In this document: positions 16,828 through 24,771 of the stretch, piece after piece
Position numbering within the stretch: the first letter of the stretch is position 1
Layout of the letters: each line of letters begins with the position of its first letter
IMG/VR virus record: IMGVR_UViG_3300018080_000270
Span: 1-44,923 of that record
DNA length: 44,923 nt
From: a virus
Strand: one strand, 5' to 3'
Notes under the pieces: model-generated
Database searches by the model: none
Seen by the model: the letters and a program-made list of their open reading frames with translations, nothing else
Told to the model about the DNA's origin: nothing
Made by a program: the position numbers and the translations under genes

Positions 16828-17407
16828 TTTTTAACCATTTGTTATATCTACTCCAAATTTCATCAAAAGTAACTGGTAGAAATTTCCACACATCTACTCC
16901 CACATTTATACAATCTGTAAATCCAAATCCTTTTCTTATTCTTTTTATTTCAAAATTATTATGCACATGCCCTACTAAATTAATTTTAAATCTTTCATCT
17001 GCATGAGCAGGGTCGTGAACCATGTTAATAAGTTGATTGTTTATTTGTATTACTAAACTTATGATTTTAGATTTATTTTTATTGTTTCTATCGTGATTTC
17101 CTTTTATAAAAATTATATTTCCATTTAATTGTTTTCGATAATAATCAAATACATTTCCTGTAGGTGCTTCTGAAGATTTATTAAAACAGAAATCTCCAAT
17201 AACAAATACAGTGTCTTCTTCTTTTACTCTCGAATTCCAATTTTTAATTATTAATTCATCCATTTCTTTAGTTCGTATTTTTTCAATATATTTTGAAATC
17301 CAATTACCTTTTTCATCTAAATCAGTAGGTTTAAGCATGGGTCTATTAGTGTAGCGTATTATGTTACTGTGCCCCATATGCAAATCGCAGGTAAAGAAAT
17401 ATTTCAT
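16814..17407 (-). CDS. Calcineurin-like metallophosphoesterase
   Basis: 197 aa. Full motif set: CDLHMGH (D8, H10), VIGDFCF (D72), KGNHDR (N104, H105), MVHDPAH (H131) and GHVH (H147, H149). Two metal ions are expected. Small phage and bacterial members of this type hydrolyse phosphodiesters or nucleotides; the substrate is unknown. Ribosome binding site AAGGAGAG. Overlaps the transporter start by 14 bp. Confidence 0.85.
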   Translation of the reverse strand: MKYFFTCDLHMGHSNIIRYTNRPMLKPTDLDEKGNWISKYIEKIRTKEMDELIIKNWNSRVKEEDTVFVIGDFCFNKSSEAPTGNVFDYYRKQLNGNIIFIKGNHDRNNKNKSKIISLVIQINNQLINMVHDPAHADERFKINLVGHVHNNFEIKRIRKGFGFTDCINVGVDVWKFLPVTFDEIWSRYNKWLKNENK

Positions 17408-17416
17408 AATCTCTCC

Positions 17417-17596
17417 TTAAAAAAACCAACTCCCTTTTAATGTAACAGATAAAGAACTAATTATTTCTTTAACACTTTCCATTTTAATATTAAGATTATT
17501 TAATGAAATAGTTAAAGCAACCAGTAAATAAATAAGAGCTAATGACACCATTAATGCTATTAATCTTTCTATAATATTATAAATTTTATTAAACAT
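17417..17596 (-). CDS. 59-aa membrane protein
   Basis: Reads MFNKIYNIIERLIALMVSLALI; one long membrane helix at about 12-33, then an amphipathic tail. Start shares one base with the upstream stop (TAATG). Part of a run of small membrane proteins before the metallophosphoesterase gene. Confidence 0.6.
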   Translation of the reverse strand: MFNKIYNIIERLIALMVSLALIYLLVALTISLNNLNIKMESVKEIISSLSVTLKGSWFF

Positions 17597-17745
17597 TATT
17601 CTTCTATTTTTTCTCCCTCTTCAATTACTTTATTGATAAATTTTTGATGTCCTTTATAAATTTCTCTCAATCCTACAATATAACAAAAACCTAAAAAACC
17701 TACAATTAATAAAATAACTCCAAAAATTATTAAAAATATCGTCAT
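17596..17745 (-). CDS. 49-aa membrane protein
   Basis: MTIFLIIFGVILLIVGFLGF is one N-terminal membrane helix, followed by a charged tail (EEGEKIEE). Very strong AAAGGAGGT site. The start overlaps the zincin stop as ATGA. Function unknown; a role with the neighbouring protease is possible but not shown. Confidence 0.65.
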   Translation of the reverse strand: MTIFLIIFGVILLIVGFLGFCYIVGLREIYKGHQKFINKVIEEGEKIEE

Positions 17746-18167
17746 TTTTTTACCTCCTTTAATAATTTATTAAAAGCTTGAGCATAAACTTTATCTTGAT
17801 ATTTACAAATATGTTCAATATATTTAATTGCATTAGAATAATATTTCGGAAAATATTTTTTTAAGTTTTTTAAAGCGAACTTTTCGGCATTATATTCTCT
17901 CTCTATTAAATTCTTCCCTTTAGTCTTAATATGCCCTATTTCATGAAATACTGCGTGAATAATATCAGGTATAGGCATTTTCTGTATTAATTTTTCATTA
18001 TATCTTATAATTTGCACTTTTTGTTTAGTAATACTTTCAAATCCTTCTATAACTCCTGCAATATAATTTTTACCCAATCTATTGTCTTTCCAAAGCATAA
18101 TTTTTGGTAGGTTTAATTTTTTATCTAATTTAGTAATTAATTGTATAAAGAATTTTGTTTTATTCAT
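17742..18167 (-). CDS. Zincin metallopeptidase-like protein (HExxH)
   Basis: 141 aa. HAVFHEIGHIKTKG gives H75-E76-x-x-H79, with EREYNAEKFA after it supplying a likely third ligand (E91 or E95). This is the layout of ImmA/IrrE- and related small zinc peptidases. It lacks a signal peptide, so it should act in the cytoplasm. ImmA-type enzymes cut phage repressors; that role is only a suggestion here. Confidence 0.7.
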   Translation of the reverse strand: MNKTKFFIQLITKLDKKLNLPKIMLWKDNRLGKNYIAGVIEGFESITKQKVQIIRYNEKLIQKMPIPDIIHAVFHEIGHIKTKGKNLIEREYNAEKFALKNLKKYFPKYYSNAIKYIEHICKYQDKVYAQAFNKLLKEVKK

Positions 18168-18170
18168 AAT

Positions 18171-18791
18171 TTAAAATACCCAAATTAAAATATAACCTAA
18201 TAAATAAACACTTCCCATCAATACTTCTTCTATATGAGGATTTAATTGGTCAACTTTTGAAATTCTAATAATAGGCATTAAAATAATTGGCACTAAACAA
18301 TATAAAATTCTGAACCAATTTCCTCTATAATAAATAGCTGGTAAATAAGCCCCACTCCAACAAATTGCACAAGTTCCTCTTATTGCTATGTCTTTTAATA
18401 TTTGATTAGAAATAAAAGAAAATAATTTTCCAATAGGGGAAGTTTCTCCATATCCTATTGTCAATAAAGCCCATGTAATTATCCATGTTGCAGGAATTAT
18501 AATATAAGCTATCCAATTAATAAAAGGAAAACCTCCCAAAATATTTTTTAAAGCAATAAGAGTAAATAAAGTAGCTACTCCTATTCTTCTCAACCAGTTA
18601 GGAAAATTATCGCTACCACCCATTCGCCACAAAATTCCGCCTAAAATTATTAAACTAATATTTAAAATTTCATTTTGCACATAAGGACGTTCTCTTGAAA
18701 TAGTGGAAGATTTTCCTTTGAAAATATAAGGCATAAAAATAAATATCGCTATTAATATTATAATAGCTATTATAATATAAAATTTTATCAT
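18171..18791 (-). CDS. Multi-pass membrane protein, about 206 aa
   Basis: Start at MIKFYIIIAII, which overlaps the deformylase stop as ATGA and has GGAG 9 bp upstream. About five membrane helices; conserved-looking motifs ILGGILWRMGGSDNFPNWLRR and IGYGETSP. I recognise the GGxLWRxGGS pattern as phage-like but know no function. Could be a holin-like or transport protein; no evidence decides. Confidence 0.65.
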   Translation of the reverse strand: MIKFYIIIAIIILIAIFIFMPYIFKGKSSTISRERPYVQNEILNISLIILGGILWRMGGSDNFPNWLRRIGVATLFTLIALKNILGGFPFINWIAYIIIPATWIITWALLTIGYGETSPIGKLFSFISNQILKDIAIRGTCAICWSGAYLPAIYYRGNWFRILYCLVPIILMPIIRISKVDQLNPHIEEVLMGSVYLLGYILIWVF

Positions 18792-19207
18792 CTTTGTCTT
18801 CTCCATTTATCATCTATTATAAGCCTTCCATTCCAATGAGCTATTTCATGCTGTATGCACACAGCAATAATACCTTTACATTCTTTGCCATTATTAAGTT
18901 TAATATAATTATATCTTCGAGTATCTATTGATAGACCTGGCAAAGATAAACAACATTCTCCTGGAAATCTAATAGGTTCTGATTTTTCTATTATTTCCGC
19001 ATTGATAAGATTAAGTTTAAAATTAGGAAGTCGCAAAATAGATACTTTTTTTGCGACACCTATCTGTATAGCACTTAAACCAATCCCATTTTTTGTTTCT
19101 TTAAGAGTGTCTTCTAAATCTTTAATAATCCCCCTGCTCTCAAAAAAACCAACCTTTTCGCTTTTTGTTCTTAAAAAAGCTATATCGGTAACTATTTTTT
19201 TAATCAT
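18788..19207 (-). CDS. def: Peptide deformylase
   Basis: 139 aa, shorter than bacterial enzymes (about 170), as in known phage deformylases. Motif 1 GIGLSAIQIG (41-50), motif 2 ECCLSLPG (C86 as metal ligand; Cys in place of the usual Gly before it), motif 3 QHEIAHWNG (H120, E121, H124; Ala for the usual Asp in HEFDH). It would remove the formyl group from new proteins. Known in marine phages as an auxiliary gene. It lies in a block of protein-processing genes. Confidence 0.85.
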   Translation of the reverse strand: MIKKIVTDIAFLRTKSEKVGFFESRGIIKDLEDTLKETKNGIGLSAIQIGVAKKVSILRLPNFKLNLINAEIIEKSEPIRFPGECCLSLPGLSIDTRRYNYIKLNNGKECKGIIAVCIQHEIAHWNGRLIIDDKWRRQR

Positions 19208-19364
19208 TTTTTGTTTTAGATTTTATAAACTCAACTAATTTTTTTACAAGCTCTACGAATTTTTCATAAATTTTTTTAAACACTTCTACGGTTTTACCAA
19301 CTAATTCGGGTCGGTTTCCATAAAGATAACCCATACCAAAAGCTATTGCTATAAGCACTAACAT
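19200..19364 (-). CDS. 54-aa membrane-anchored helical protein
   Basis: MLVLIAIAFGMGYLYGN is an N-terminal membrane helix; the rest is an amphipathic Lys/Glu-rich helix (VEVFKKIYEKFVELVKKL). Overlaps the deformylase start by 8 bp and follows the serine protease stop by one base. Function unknown. Confidence 0.6.
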   Translation of the reverse strand: MLVLIAIAFGMGYLYGNRPELVGKTVEVFKKIYEKFVELVKKLVEFIKSKTKND

Positions 19365-19365
19365 T

Positions 19366-20121
19366 TTAATCATTTCCTGCCTCCTTTAAAAGTCTATTTA
19401 AATCTTCTATTTTTACTACAAAAGTCATATGATAAAGATATAAAGTATATTGACTAAATCCTTCTGGTTTATTTACATACATTATTCCTATTACAATGCC
19501 AAGTAATTCGCCTCTCGTATTTACACAAGCTCCTCCTGAATTTCCAGCAAAAGAGGGAGCAGAAATCATCATGTATTCGACTTCTTTATTATTATGATGT
19601 CTTTTAACAAAATTTGATACAACTCCTTCTGTAATTGTATAATGGAAATTTAAAGGATGACCAATAGTGAAAATTTTATCTCCTTGTTTAACAGGATGTT
19701 CAGAAATAGGCAAATAAACAAATTCTCCTTCTGGTTTGGGAAGTTTAATCAAAGCTAAATCTACTTTATTATCTTGATAAATATTTTTTTTATCTATGTC
19801 TTCAATTTTAATTTTTTTCCCATTAATAGTATTTAATTGAATAATAATTTTACTTTTTGATTTAAACATATGTTTAGCAGTTAATATATAGAGATAATCT
19901 TTATCGATTTGAACAATAACCCCTGCTCCACCTGGTTTCCCTACTTTTATTTCTACCGTTGCTTGTTTATATTTTTCAAAATCAGGTTTAGATTCTATTG
20001 TTTCGAAAACTTTATTAAAAAATCCTTCGACTTTTTGTCCTAATTTTTTTATACAAATGAATTGATAAAAAACTGCAATTATTAAAAGAAGAATAATAAT
20101 TCTTCTTATCAAAATTTTCAT
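19366..20121 (-). CDS. Membrane-anchored trypsin-like serine protease
   Basis: 251 aa. One membrane helix at about 7-23, a linker, then a chymotrypsin-fold domain with the full catalytic triad: LTAKHMF (H84), NKVDLALIKL (D121) and FAGNSGGACV (S195, oxyanion GNSGG). No PDZ domain follows, so it is a minimal DegS/HtrA-like or trypsin-like protease facing the periplasm or cell exterior. The adjacent gene encodes a second one of the same plan. Substrate unknown. Confidence 0.85.
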   Translation of the reverse strand: MKILIRRIIILLLIIAVFYQFICIKKLGQKVEGFFNKVFETIESKPDFEKYKQATVEIKVGKPGGAGVIVQIDKDYLYILTAKHMFKSKSKIIIQLNTINGKKIKIEDIDKKNIYQDNKVDLALIKLPKPEGEFVYLPISEHPVKQGDKIFTIGHPLNFHYTITEGVVSNFVKRHHNNKEVEYMMISAPSFAGNSGGACVNTRGELLGIVIGIMYVNKPEGFSQYTLYLYHMTFVVKIEDLNRLLKEAGND

Positions 20122-20137
20122 AAAAACACCTTCTTTT

Positions 20138-21052
20138 TTATTTTAAATTACAATCTTCTAAAAATCTATGTATTGTTTTTAAATTTATTGCAATAGCAAA
20201 ATTTTCTATTTGCGGAAAATTAAACATAATTTGCATAGCAGATAATACTCCTACAATTTTTCCTTTATATAACACTGCTCCTCCGCTATTTCCGCAATAA
20301 ACTTTATTAGTCATTATATATATTTTATTCTTAATTTTAGAGATAGCACCATCTGTAACTAAATCTTCAAACATATCAGGGTTGCCTATTACTATAACTT
20401 CACTTCCTACTTCAGGAAATTCTTCACTTATTTCTAAAGCAGGGATATGTTTTACACATTTAGTCATTCTAAATAAAGATAAATCATAATCCTTATCATA
20501 ATGCACTAATTCCAATAAAATTTCTTCATTATTTTTATTTTCAATAGCAATAATTAAATCAGTTGGTTCATTTATTAAATGAGCACAACTTAAAACGTAA
20601 TTTTTATTGTCATATTTTATATGAGTTCCTGCTCCCATACAATCTGTGGTTTCATTTATAATTATTAAATTAGCTTTTTTAATATTCTCAATATTTTCTA
20701 AATCAATAGTTTTAACTTCTTTTATTTTATTTTCTATTTCTATTTGAGAGTTTTTTAATATTCCCATATTATCAATAATTTTAATCAATAATTCTGCTTC
20801 TATAGTATCTGTAATAATTATATTTTCAGTTAGAATTTTTAAAAAATCATAAATATCTTCTATTTGTTTTTGATGACCAAATGTTTGTATATCTATATAT
20901 TTTTCTATATGTTTTAATGCAAGAACATTGTTATATGTCAAATAACCAATAGCACCTAAAATTACTATATTAATAGCTAATAAAACTGCTCCTATATGCA
21001 AAGTAATTTTTTTAAATAAAAATTTCCATATTTTTTTTAATATATTTAACAT
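20138..21052 (-). CDS. Second membrane-anchored trypsin-like serine protease
   Basis: 304 aa. Membrane helix at about 18-39, a helical coiled-coil-like stalk (about 45-125), then a protease domain with LSCAHLI (H158), DKDYDLSLF (D190) and VYCGNSGGAV (S256). The triad is intact. The longer stalk distinguishes it from its neighbour at 19366-20121. No PDZ domain. Probably exported to the periplasmic side of the inner membrane; tandem arrangement suggests cooperation or a division of substrates. Confidence 0.83.
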   Translation of the reverse strand: MLNILKKIWKFLFKKITLHIGAVLLAINIVILGAIGYLTYNNVLALKHIEKYIDIQTFGHQKQIEDIYDFLKILTENIIITDTIEAELLIKIIDNMGILKNSQIEIENKIKEVKTIDLENIENIKKANLIIINETTDCMGAGTHIKYDNKNYVLSCAHLINEPTDLIIAIENKNNEEILLELVHYDKDYDLSLFRMTKCVKHIPALEISEEFPEVGSEVIVIGNPDMFEDLVTDGAISKIKNKIYIMTNKVYCGNSGGAVLYKGKIVGVLSAMQIMFNFPQIENFAIAINLKTIHRFLEDCNLK

Positions 21053-21270
21053 TCGTCATTTCCTTTCATTTTATAATACTCTCGAAGACGAACTTCGAGA
21101 GTATCGTCTTCTATATAATAATAGTCTCTATCGGTAAATGCTTTCCCATTGAATATATTCTGTGGAGAAAAAGGATTCCCTAATAATTGAAATAATCGCA
21201 AATCAGGATATTTTACCCAAATCTTTTTTATTAATCTTAAAAGTCTATTTATTCTTTTTGGATTTCGCAT
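21046..21270 (-). CDS. Small phage protein with KYPDLRLFQLL motif
   Basis: 74 aa. KIWVKYPDLRLFQLLGNPF resembles a short motif I recall from small phage proteins of unknown function (memory, not a search). Overlaps ClpP by 26 bp and the protease by 7 bp. Good GGAGG site. Confidence 0.6.
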   Translation of the reverse strand: MRNPKRINRLLRLIKKIWVKYPDLRLFQLLGNPFSPQNIFNGKAFTDRDYYYIEDDTLEVRLREYYKMKGNDEC

Positions 21271-21862
21271 TTATTTTTCCTCCAACTACTTTGTCGACAA
21301 TACCTTTTTCTAATGCCTCATAAGCACTTAGCCAAAGTTCTCCATGAGTAGCTTTTTGTATATCTCGGTCTGTCAATTTAGTATAGTCTCTCATTAAATC
21401 ATTAAGCAATTTTTGATACCGTTCTAAATATTTAGCTCTATCTATAACTTTAGTAGTATAATCTCCTCCAATACCTCCTGATAAATCATGTCCCATCCAA
21501 TATGCAGTATGACTTATCCATCTTTCGTCTCCAGTTATAGAAATCAACCCTGCCATAGAACAAGCTTCGCCTGTAATAAAAGTAACAACAGGAGACCTTA
21601 TTCCTCTAATAGCATCTATAATAGCCATTCCATCAGAAACAGAACCACCTGGTGAGTTTATCACAAGAAAAATTGGAGAATTATTAATTTTATCTAAAGC
21701 AATTAAACGTTCTACTATCTCATAAGATTGTTCTACATCTATTTCTCCAAACAAAAGAACAGTTCTTTCATTTAATAAAATTTGGTCTAATCTTATTTCT
21801 GTTACAGGGATAATTCTTCTATCACCAAAACGAGCTCTTTTTCTTCGCCTACGCTTTGCCAT
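21245..21862 (-). CDS. clpP: ClpP-like serine protease
   Basis: 205 aa. INSPGGSVSDGMAI (69-82) forms the oxyanion region, GEACSMAG has S102 and WMGHD has H125. The third residue, Asp in bacterial ClpP, aligns with E175 (HGELWLSA), a conservative change. Highly basic N-terminus (KRRRRKRAR) instead of the usual axial loop. Phage ClpP-like proteins may process capsids or work with host Clp ATPases; no ClpX/ClpA is seen here. Located with deformylase and two other serine proteases. Confidence 0.85.
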   Translation of the reverse strand: MAKRRRRKRARFGDRRIIPVTEIRLDQILLNERTVLLFGEIDVEQSYEIVERLIALDKINNSPIFLVINSPGGSVSDGMAIIDAIRGIRSPVVTFITGEACSMAGLISITGDERWISHTAYWMGHDLSGGIGGDYTTKVIDRAKYLERYQKLLNDLMRDYTKLTDRDIQKATHGELWLSAYEALEKGIVDKVVGGKINAKSKKNK

Positions 21863-21881
21863 AAACCACCTTCCTTTATTT

Positions 21882-22493
21882 TTACAAAAGTTTTCTAAAT
21901 CTTTGATACAGATTTTCTACTATATCAGCAACAGCAGAAGGGTCAGTAACTAAACCCTGTAAAACCTTAACTGCTTCACAAGCAGACTTTAATGCTACTT
22001 GGTCTTTAATAGATTCTACATCTTTAGGAGTATAACCATAAGATTTTGTTGCTCCTTTTTTAGGACTTGGGTTCTTTTGATTACATTCATAACACTTTTT
22101 ATACTTACTATCTTTTAATTCCTTACCGCAATCTTCGCAAGTAGGTTTTGATGAAGTTTCTTTTTTAGACGGATTTTTTTTGTTACAAGTGTAACATTTT
22201 TTATATTTTCCATCTTTTAAAGTAGCTCCACAATCCTCACAAGTAAATTCAGCAGTTTCTTCGGGAGTGGGTTCAGTTTTTTTACTTCCACTACCGACTT
22301 TTTTAATTTTACTTACAGAATATTGACCATTTTTAACAGTATACTCAACATCAACTTCTTCTCCATCCTCGAAATTTTTCTGAGCAAAATTAAATACTGC
22401 CTGAGTAGTAGAAGCCCATTTTTCTCCTACATCATCAAACACGATTTTAGCAAGGTATTTATTGCCTTTCTTAAATATTGTTTTATAAATCAT
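21882..22493 (-). CDS. Putative ssDNA-binding protein with duplicated zinc ribbons
   Basis: 203 aa. Residues 1-66 look like a small beta barrel (possible OB fold) with WASTTQAVFNFAQ. Then come two nearly identical zinc ribbons: C85/C88/C100/C103 and C119/C122/C134/C137, each of the form TCEDCG...KYKKCYxCNxKNPS. The C-terminal helical part (SIKDQVALKSACEAV) is of a type I associate with phage SSB-like proteins, but no proof. Adjacent to the 5'-3' exonuclease operon. Confidence 0.5.
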   Translation of the reverse strand: MIYKTIFKKGNKYLAKIVFDDVGEKWASTTQAVFNFAQKNFEDGEEVDVEYTVKNGQYSVSKIKKVGSGSKKTEPTPEETAEFTCEDCGATLKDGKYKKCYTCNKKNPSKKETSSKPTCEDCGKELKDSKYKKCYECNQKNPSPKKGATKSYGYTPKDVESIKDQVALKSACEAVKVLQGLVTDPSAVADIVENLYQRFRKLL

Positions 22494-22494
22494 T

Positions 22495-22716
22495 TTATTC
22501 CTCCTTTAATTTTTCTATTTGATTTTCTTTTAATTGAATTTCTTTTGTTCTATAACAATTATTTTCATCGATTTGATTTATTTCTATAGTGTAAACAAAA
22601 TCTCCTTTATCTCCTGTCATTAAATCTATATATTCATTTTTACAATCAATTAAAATACCATAACAATTTCTATAAAATCCTTCTTTAATTCTAACTTTAT
22701 CACCATATTTTAACAT
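22495..22716 (-). CDS. Small KOW/SH3-like beta protein, 73 aa
   Basis: MLKYGDKVRIKEGFYRNCYG opens like a KOW domain (VxIxxGxxxGxxG), followed by further strands. Could bind RNA or protein; no specific family. One base overlap with the exonuclease start. Confidence 0.6.
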   Translation of the reverse strand: MLKYGDKVRIKEGFYRNCYGILIDCKNEYIDLMTGDKGDFVYTIEINQIDENNCYRTKEIQLKENQIEKLKEE

Positions 22717-23552
22717 TATTTTTTCCTCCTCTTTCTTTTCTTCTTTTTTTCTTCATATTTTTCACACATCTCATAAGTAATTATCTTTTCTTTATTATTA
22801 TATAAGTTTTCTAACTTCTCTTTTATAGTTCTAAAAGGAATAAAATTTATATCTATCATTTCTTTTTCCTTGTAATTTTCTAATTCTTTAATTATTTGTC
22901 CTTCAATAAATTCTGGCAATTCTAAAAGATTAACACACTTCAATCTATTTTCATAATCTTTCTCGCTTAAAATAGGAGTAATAAGATTATCAGTTTTTTC
23001 TTGTTTTACTTTACTTGCTAATAGTTTATAAGCATTGAAATTTGGAGTAGGGATTTTATATGCTCCTTTATTTCCTTTATACTTTTTAAGAATACTGAAA
23101 ATTTTTACATTTGGATAAGATAAAAGTATTTCCCAATCCTTATCGTAAGACACTAAAATTATTTCTTTTTCCTTGTAATATCTACAAATAACACTTGCAA
23201 TATCATCTGCTTCGATTTTTTCTAGTTGAATTAATTGCCAATCAGTTCCTTGTTCTAACCATTCTGCTACTTTATTAAATTTTTCAAAAGTTTCTTTCCA
23301 ATCTATATCTTCAAAAGATTCTCTAAATTCTTTTCTGTTTGCTTTGTATTCTTTATCGTAATCATGCCTCCAGTTTCCTCTACCGTCTCTCGCAATAAGA
23401 ATTTTATCCATTGGTTCTACACCTATTTTTATAAGAGAAGATAAAATCATATTTAAAATAATATATTCTAAAGGTATAGATTTTTGCTGTCTCCAAGCAA
23501 ACGTGGCACGAAAACAGAAAATAGAGTAATCGATTACTACCACTTTTTCCAT
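22716..23552 (-). CDS. 5'-3' exonuclease / flap endonuclease
   Basis: 278 aa, PIN-like nuclease. Metal residues: VVIDYS (D8), IARDGRGNWRHDY (D56), EADDI (E114, D116, D117), SYDKDW (D137, D139) and a helix-hairpin region with EKTDNL (D188). It resembles the N-terminal exonuclease of Pol I and phage RNase H/T5-type flap nucleases, and should remove RNA primers or flaps. The C-terminus is a Lys/Arg tail. Overlaps the bS21 gene by 16 bp. Confidence 0.85.
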   Translation of the reverse strand: MEKVVVIDYSIFCFRATFAWRQQKSIPLEYIILNMILSSLIKIGVEPMDKILIARDGRGNWRHDYDKEYKANRKEFRESFEDIDWKETFEKFNKVAEWLEQGTDWQLIQLEKIEADDIASVICRYYKEKEIILVSYDKDWEILLSYPNVKIFSILKKYKGNKGAYKIPTPNFNAYKLLASKVKQEKTDNLITPILSEKDYENRLKCVNLLELPEFIEGQIIKELENYKEKEMIDINFIPFRTIKEKLENLYNNKEKIITYEMCEKYEEKKKKRKRRKK

Positions 23553-23755
23553 TGTTTACCTTTGTTTCGTTTTCTTAATTTACGTTTATGAGCAAGGTCT
23601 AATTCTTTTTGATGACGAATGGCACTTGGTTTTTTAAATCCTTTTTGCCTTTCTCGTAATTCTTTAAATATTCCGATGGTTTTTTTCTTTAATATTTTCA
23701 AAGCCTTTTCTAATGCTACATCTGAATTTTTCCCTTGTCTTATTTCTATTCTCAT
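23537..23755 (-). CDS. rpsU: Ribosomal protein bS21 homolog
   Basis: 72 aa. RIEIRQGKNSDVALEKALK, GIFKELRERQ and KKPSAIRHQKELDLAHKRK follow the bacterial bS21 pattern (strand, helix, ...KELRxRQ...KPSxxR...) over the whole length. It would join the 30S platform near the anti-Shine-Dalgarno and could favour phage mRNAs. bS21 genes are known in large phages. Start shares a base with the upstream stop. Confidence 0.85.
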   Translation of the reverse strand: MRIEIRQGKNSDVALEKALKILKKKTIGIFKELRERQKGFKKPSAIRHQKELDLAHKRKLRKRNKGKQWKKW

Positions 23756-23910
23756 TATTCCTCTTCTTCTTTAATTAAATTAAAACAATTATCATGTTCA
23801 TCTGTTTCGCAAGCATGATACATTTTATATTCAACAACAACAAAAGCTTCACCAGCATAAATTTCTTCTTTACAGTAGGTGCACCAACCTACTACTGGTT
23901 TATCTTCCAT
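23755..23910 (-). CDS. Small zinc-binding protein, 51 aa
   Basis: VVGWCTYCKEEI (C10, C13) plus H32/C34 and C42 give a likely zinc site in an acidic protein. GGAG site. Resembles other short CxxC proteins of this window. Function unknown. Confidence 0.6.
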   Translation of the reverse strand: MEDKPVVGWCTYCKEEIYAGEAFVVVEYKMYHACETDEHDNCFNLIKEEEE

Positions 23911-24472
23911 TGTCTTCTCCTTTTTTATCTCCTGGATTTATAAGGTCTTGGTCATTTCCTTTTTTCTCATTTGGAATATCATTTTCCCATATATAATAAC
24001 ATAAAGCAAAAATATCAAATAAATATTCTTCTTTAATTTTTTGAAAATCTATTTGGCTAAAATAAGATAATCTATTATAAATTCCTTCTATAGCTTTAGC
24101 ACTATTTAATTCTAAAGTATCATAATCTCCCATAAAATTAAAAACTTTTTGACCAAAAACTTCAAAATATTTGGATTTTATATCTACAGTAGTATTTATA
24201 ATTTCTTTCGTTCCGCAAGAATTTAAATGAAAACCTCTTTTAAGCCAAAGAATAAAACAATAGCAACCGATTTTTAAAAGGTCTCTCTCCCTTGCTAAAT
24301 TCGAGTAACGAAAACAATATTTAGCTAATGTTCCGAATAACCAATTTTTTCCAAAATCATCAAATAATACATCGGTGCTTTCTTTGGTTTCAGATTTAGC
24401 ATATTTTTTGCCTCCATATTCGAATTGAGAACGTATTTCCTCAAACCATTTAACATGATGTTTTAAATTCAT
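23900..24472 (-). CDS. Hypothetical phage protein, 190 aa
   Basis: Helical, with KNWLFGTLAKYCFRY and ERDLLKIGCYCFILWLKRG. The K-Y-x-x-R-Y ... D-L-L-K-I pattern is loosely like small phage nucleotide-metabolism proteins (MazG/DUF3310-like), but I cannot assign it. Acidic, disordered C-terminus. Overlaps the 51-aa zinc protein by 11 bp. Confidence 0.6.
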   Translation of the reverse strand: MNLKHHVKWFEEIRSQFEYGGKKYAKSETKESTDVLFDDFGKNWLFGTLAKYCFRYSNLARERDLLKIGCYCFILWLKRGFHLNSCGTKEIINTTVDIKSKYFEVFGQKVFNFMGDYDTLELNSAKAIEGIYNRLSYFSQIDFQKIKEEYLFDIFALCYYIWENDIPNEKKGNDQDLINPGDKKGEDNGR

Positions 24473-24771
24473 TCTTCTCTCTCCTTTTTCCCTCTTTTTT
24501 CATAAAGTTTTTCTATTTCTTTTATAATATCTTCTCTTTCTTTTTTTCTCATCTTAAATAAATGCTCTAAAATCTTTTTACATTCTACACAAATTTCATA
24601 TATTTGAACTCTATCAAACCCTTGTTTATATCTTTTTATAATTTCTTCGACATCGTTTATTGTTTCTTCATGGTCTCCGCTTTCTTGAATTTCATTAACA
24701 CCTAAAATATATTTTTTATCTCCTATTTTTATTACTGCTCCACAAACATCACATAGAGTAAGTTTCGACAT
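24469..24771 (-). CDS. Zinc-binding hypothetical protein, 100 aa
   Basis: TLCDVCGAVI (C7, C10) and ICVECKKI (C61, C64) bracket an acidic region, a split zinc ribbon; the C-terminus is a charged helix. ATGA overlap with the next gene. Unknown role. Confidence 0.6.
   Translation of the reverse strand: MSKLTLCDVCGAVIKIGDKKYILGVNEIQESGDHEETINDVEEIIKRYKQGFDRVQIYEICVECKKILEHLFKMRKKEREDIIKEIEKLYEKRGKKEREE

Noticed and set aside
18171-18791. Holin assignment for the multi-pass membrane protein
   Set aside because: No lysis genes (endolysin, spanin) are recognisable nearby, and the protein is longer than typical holins.
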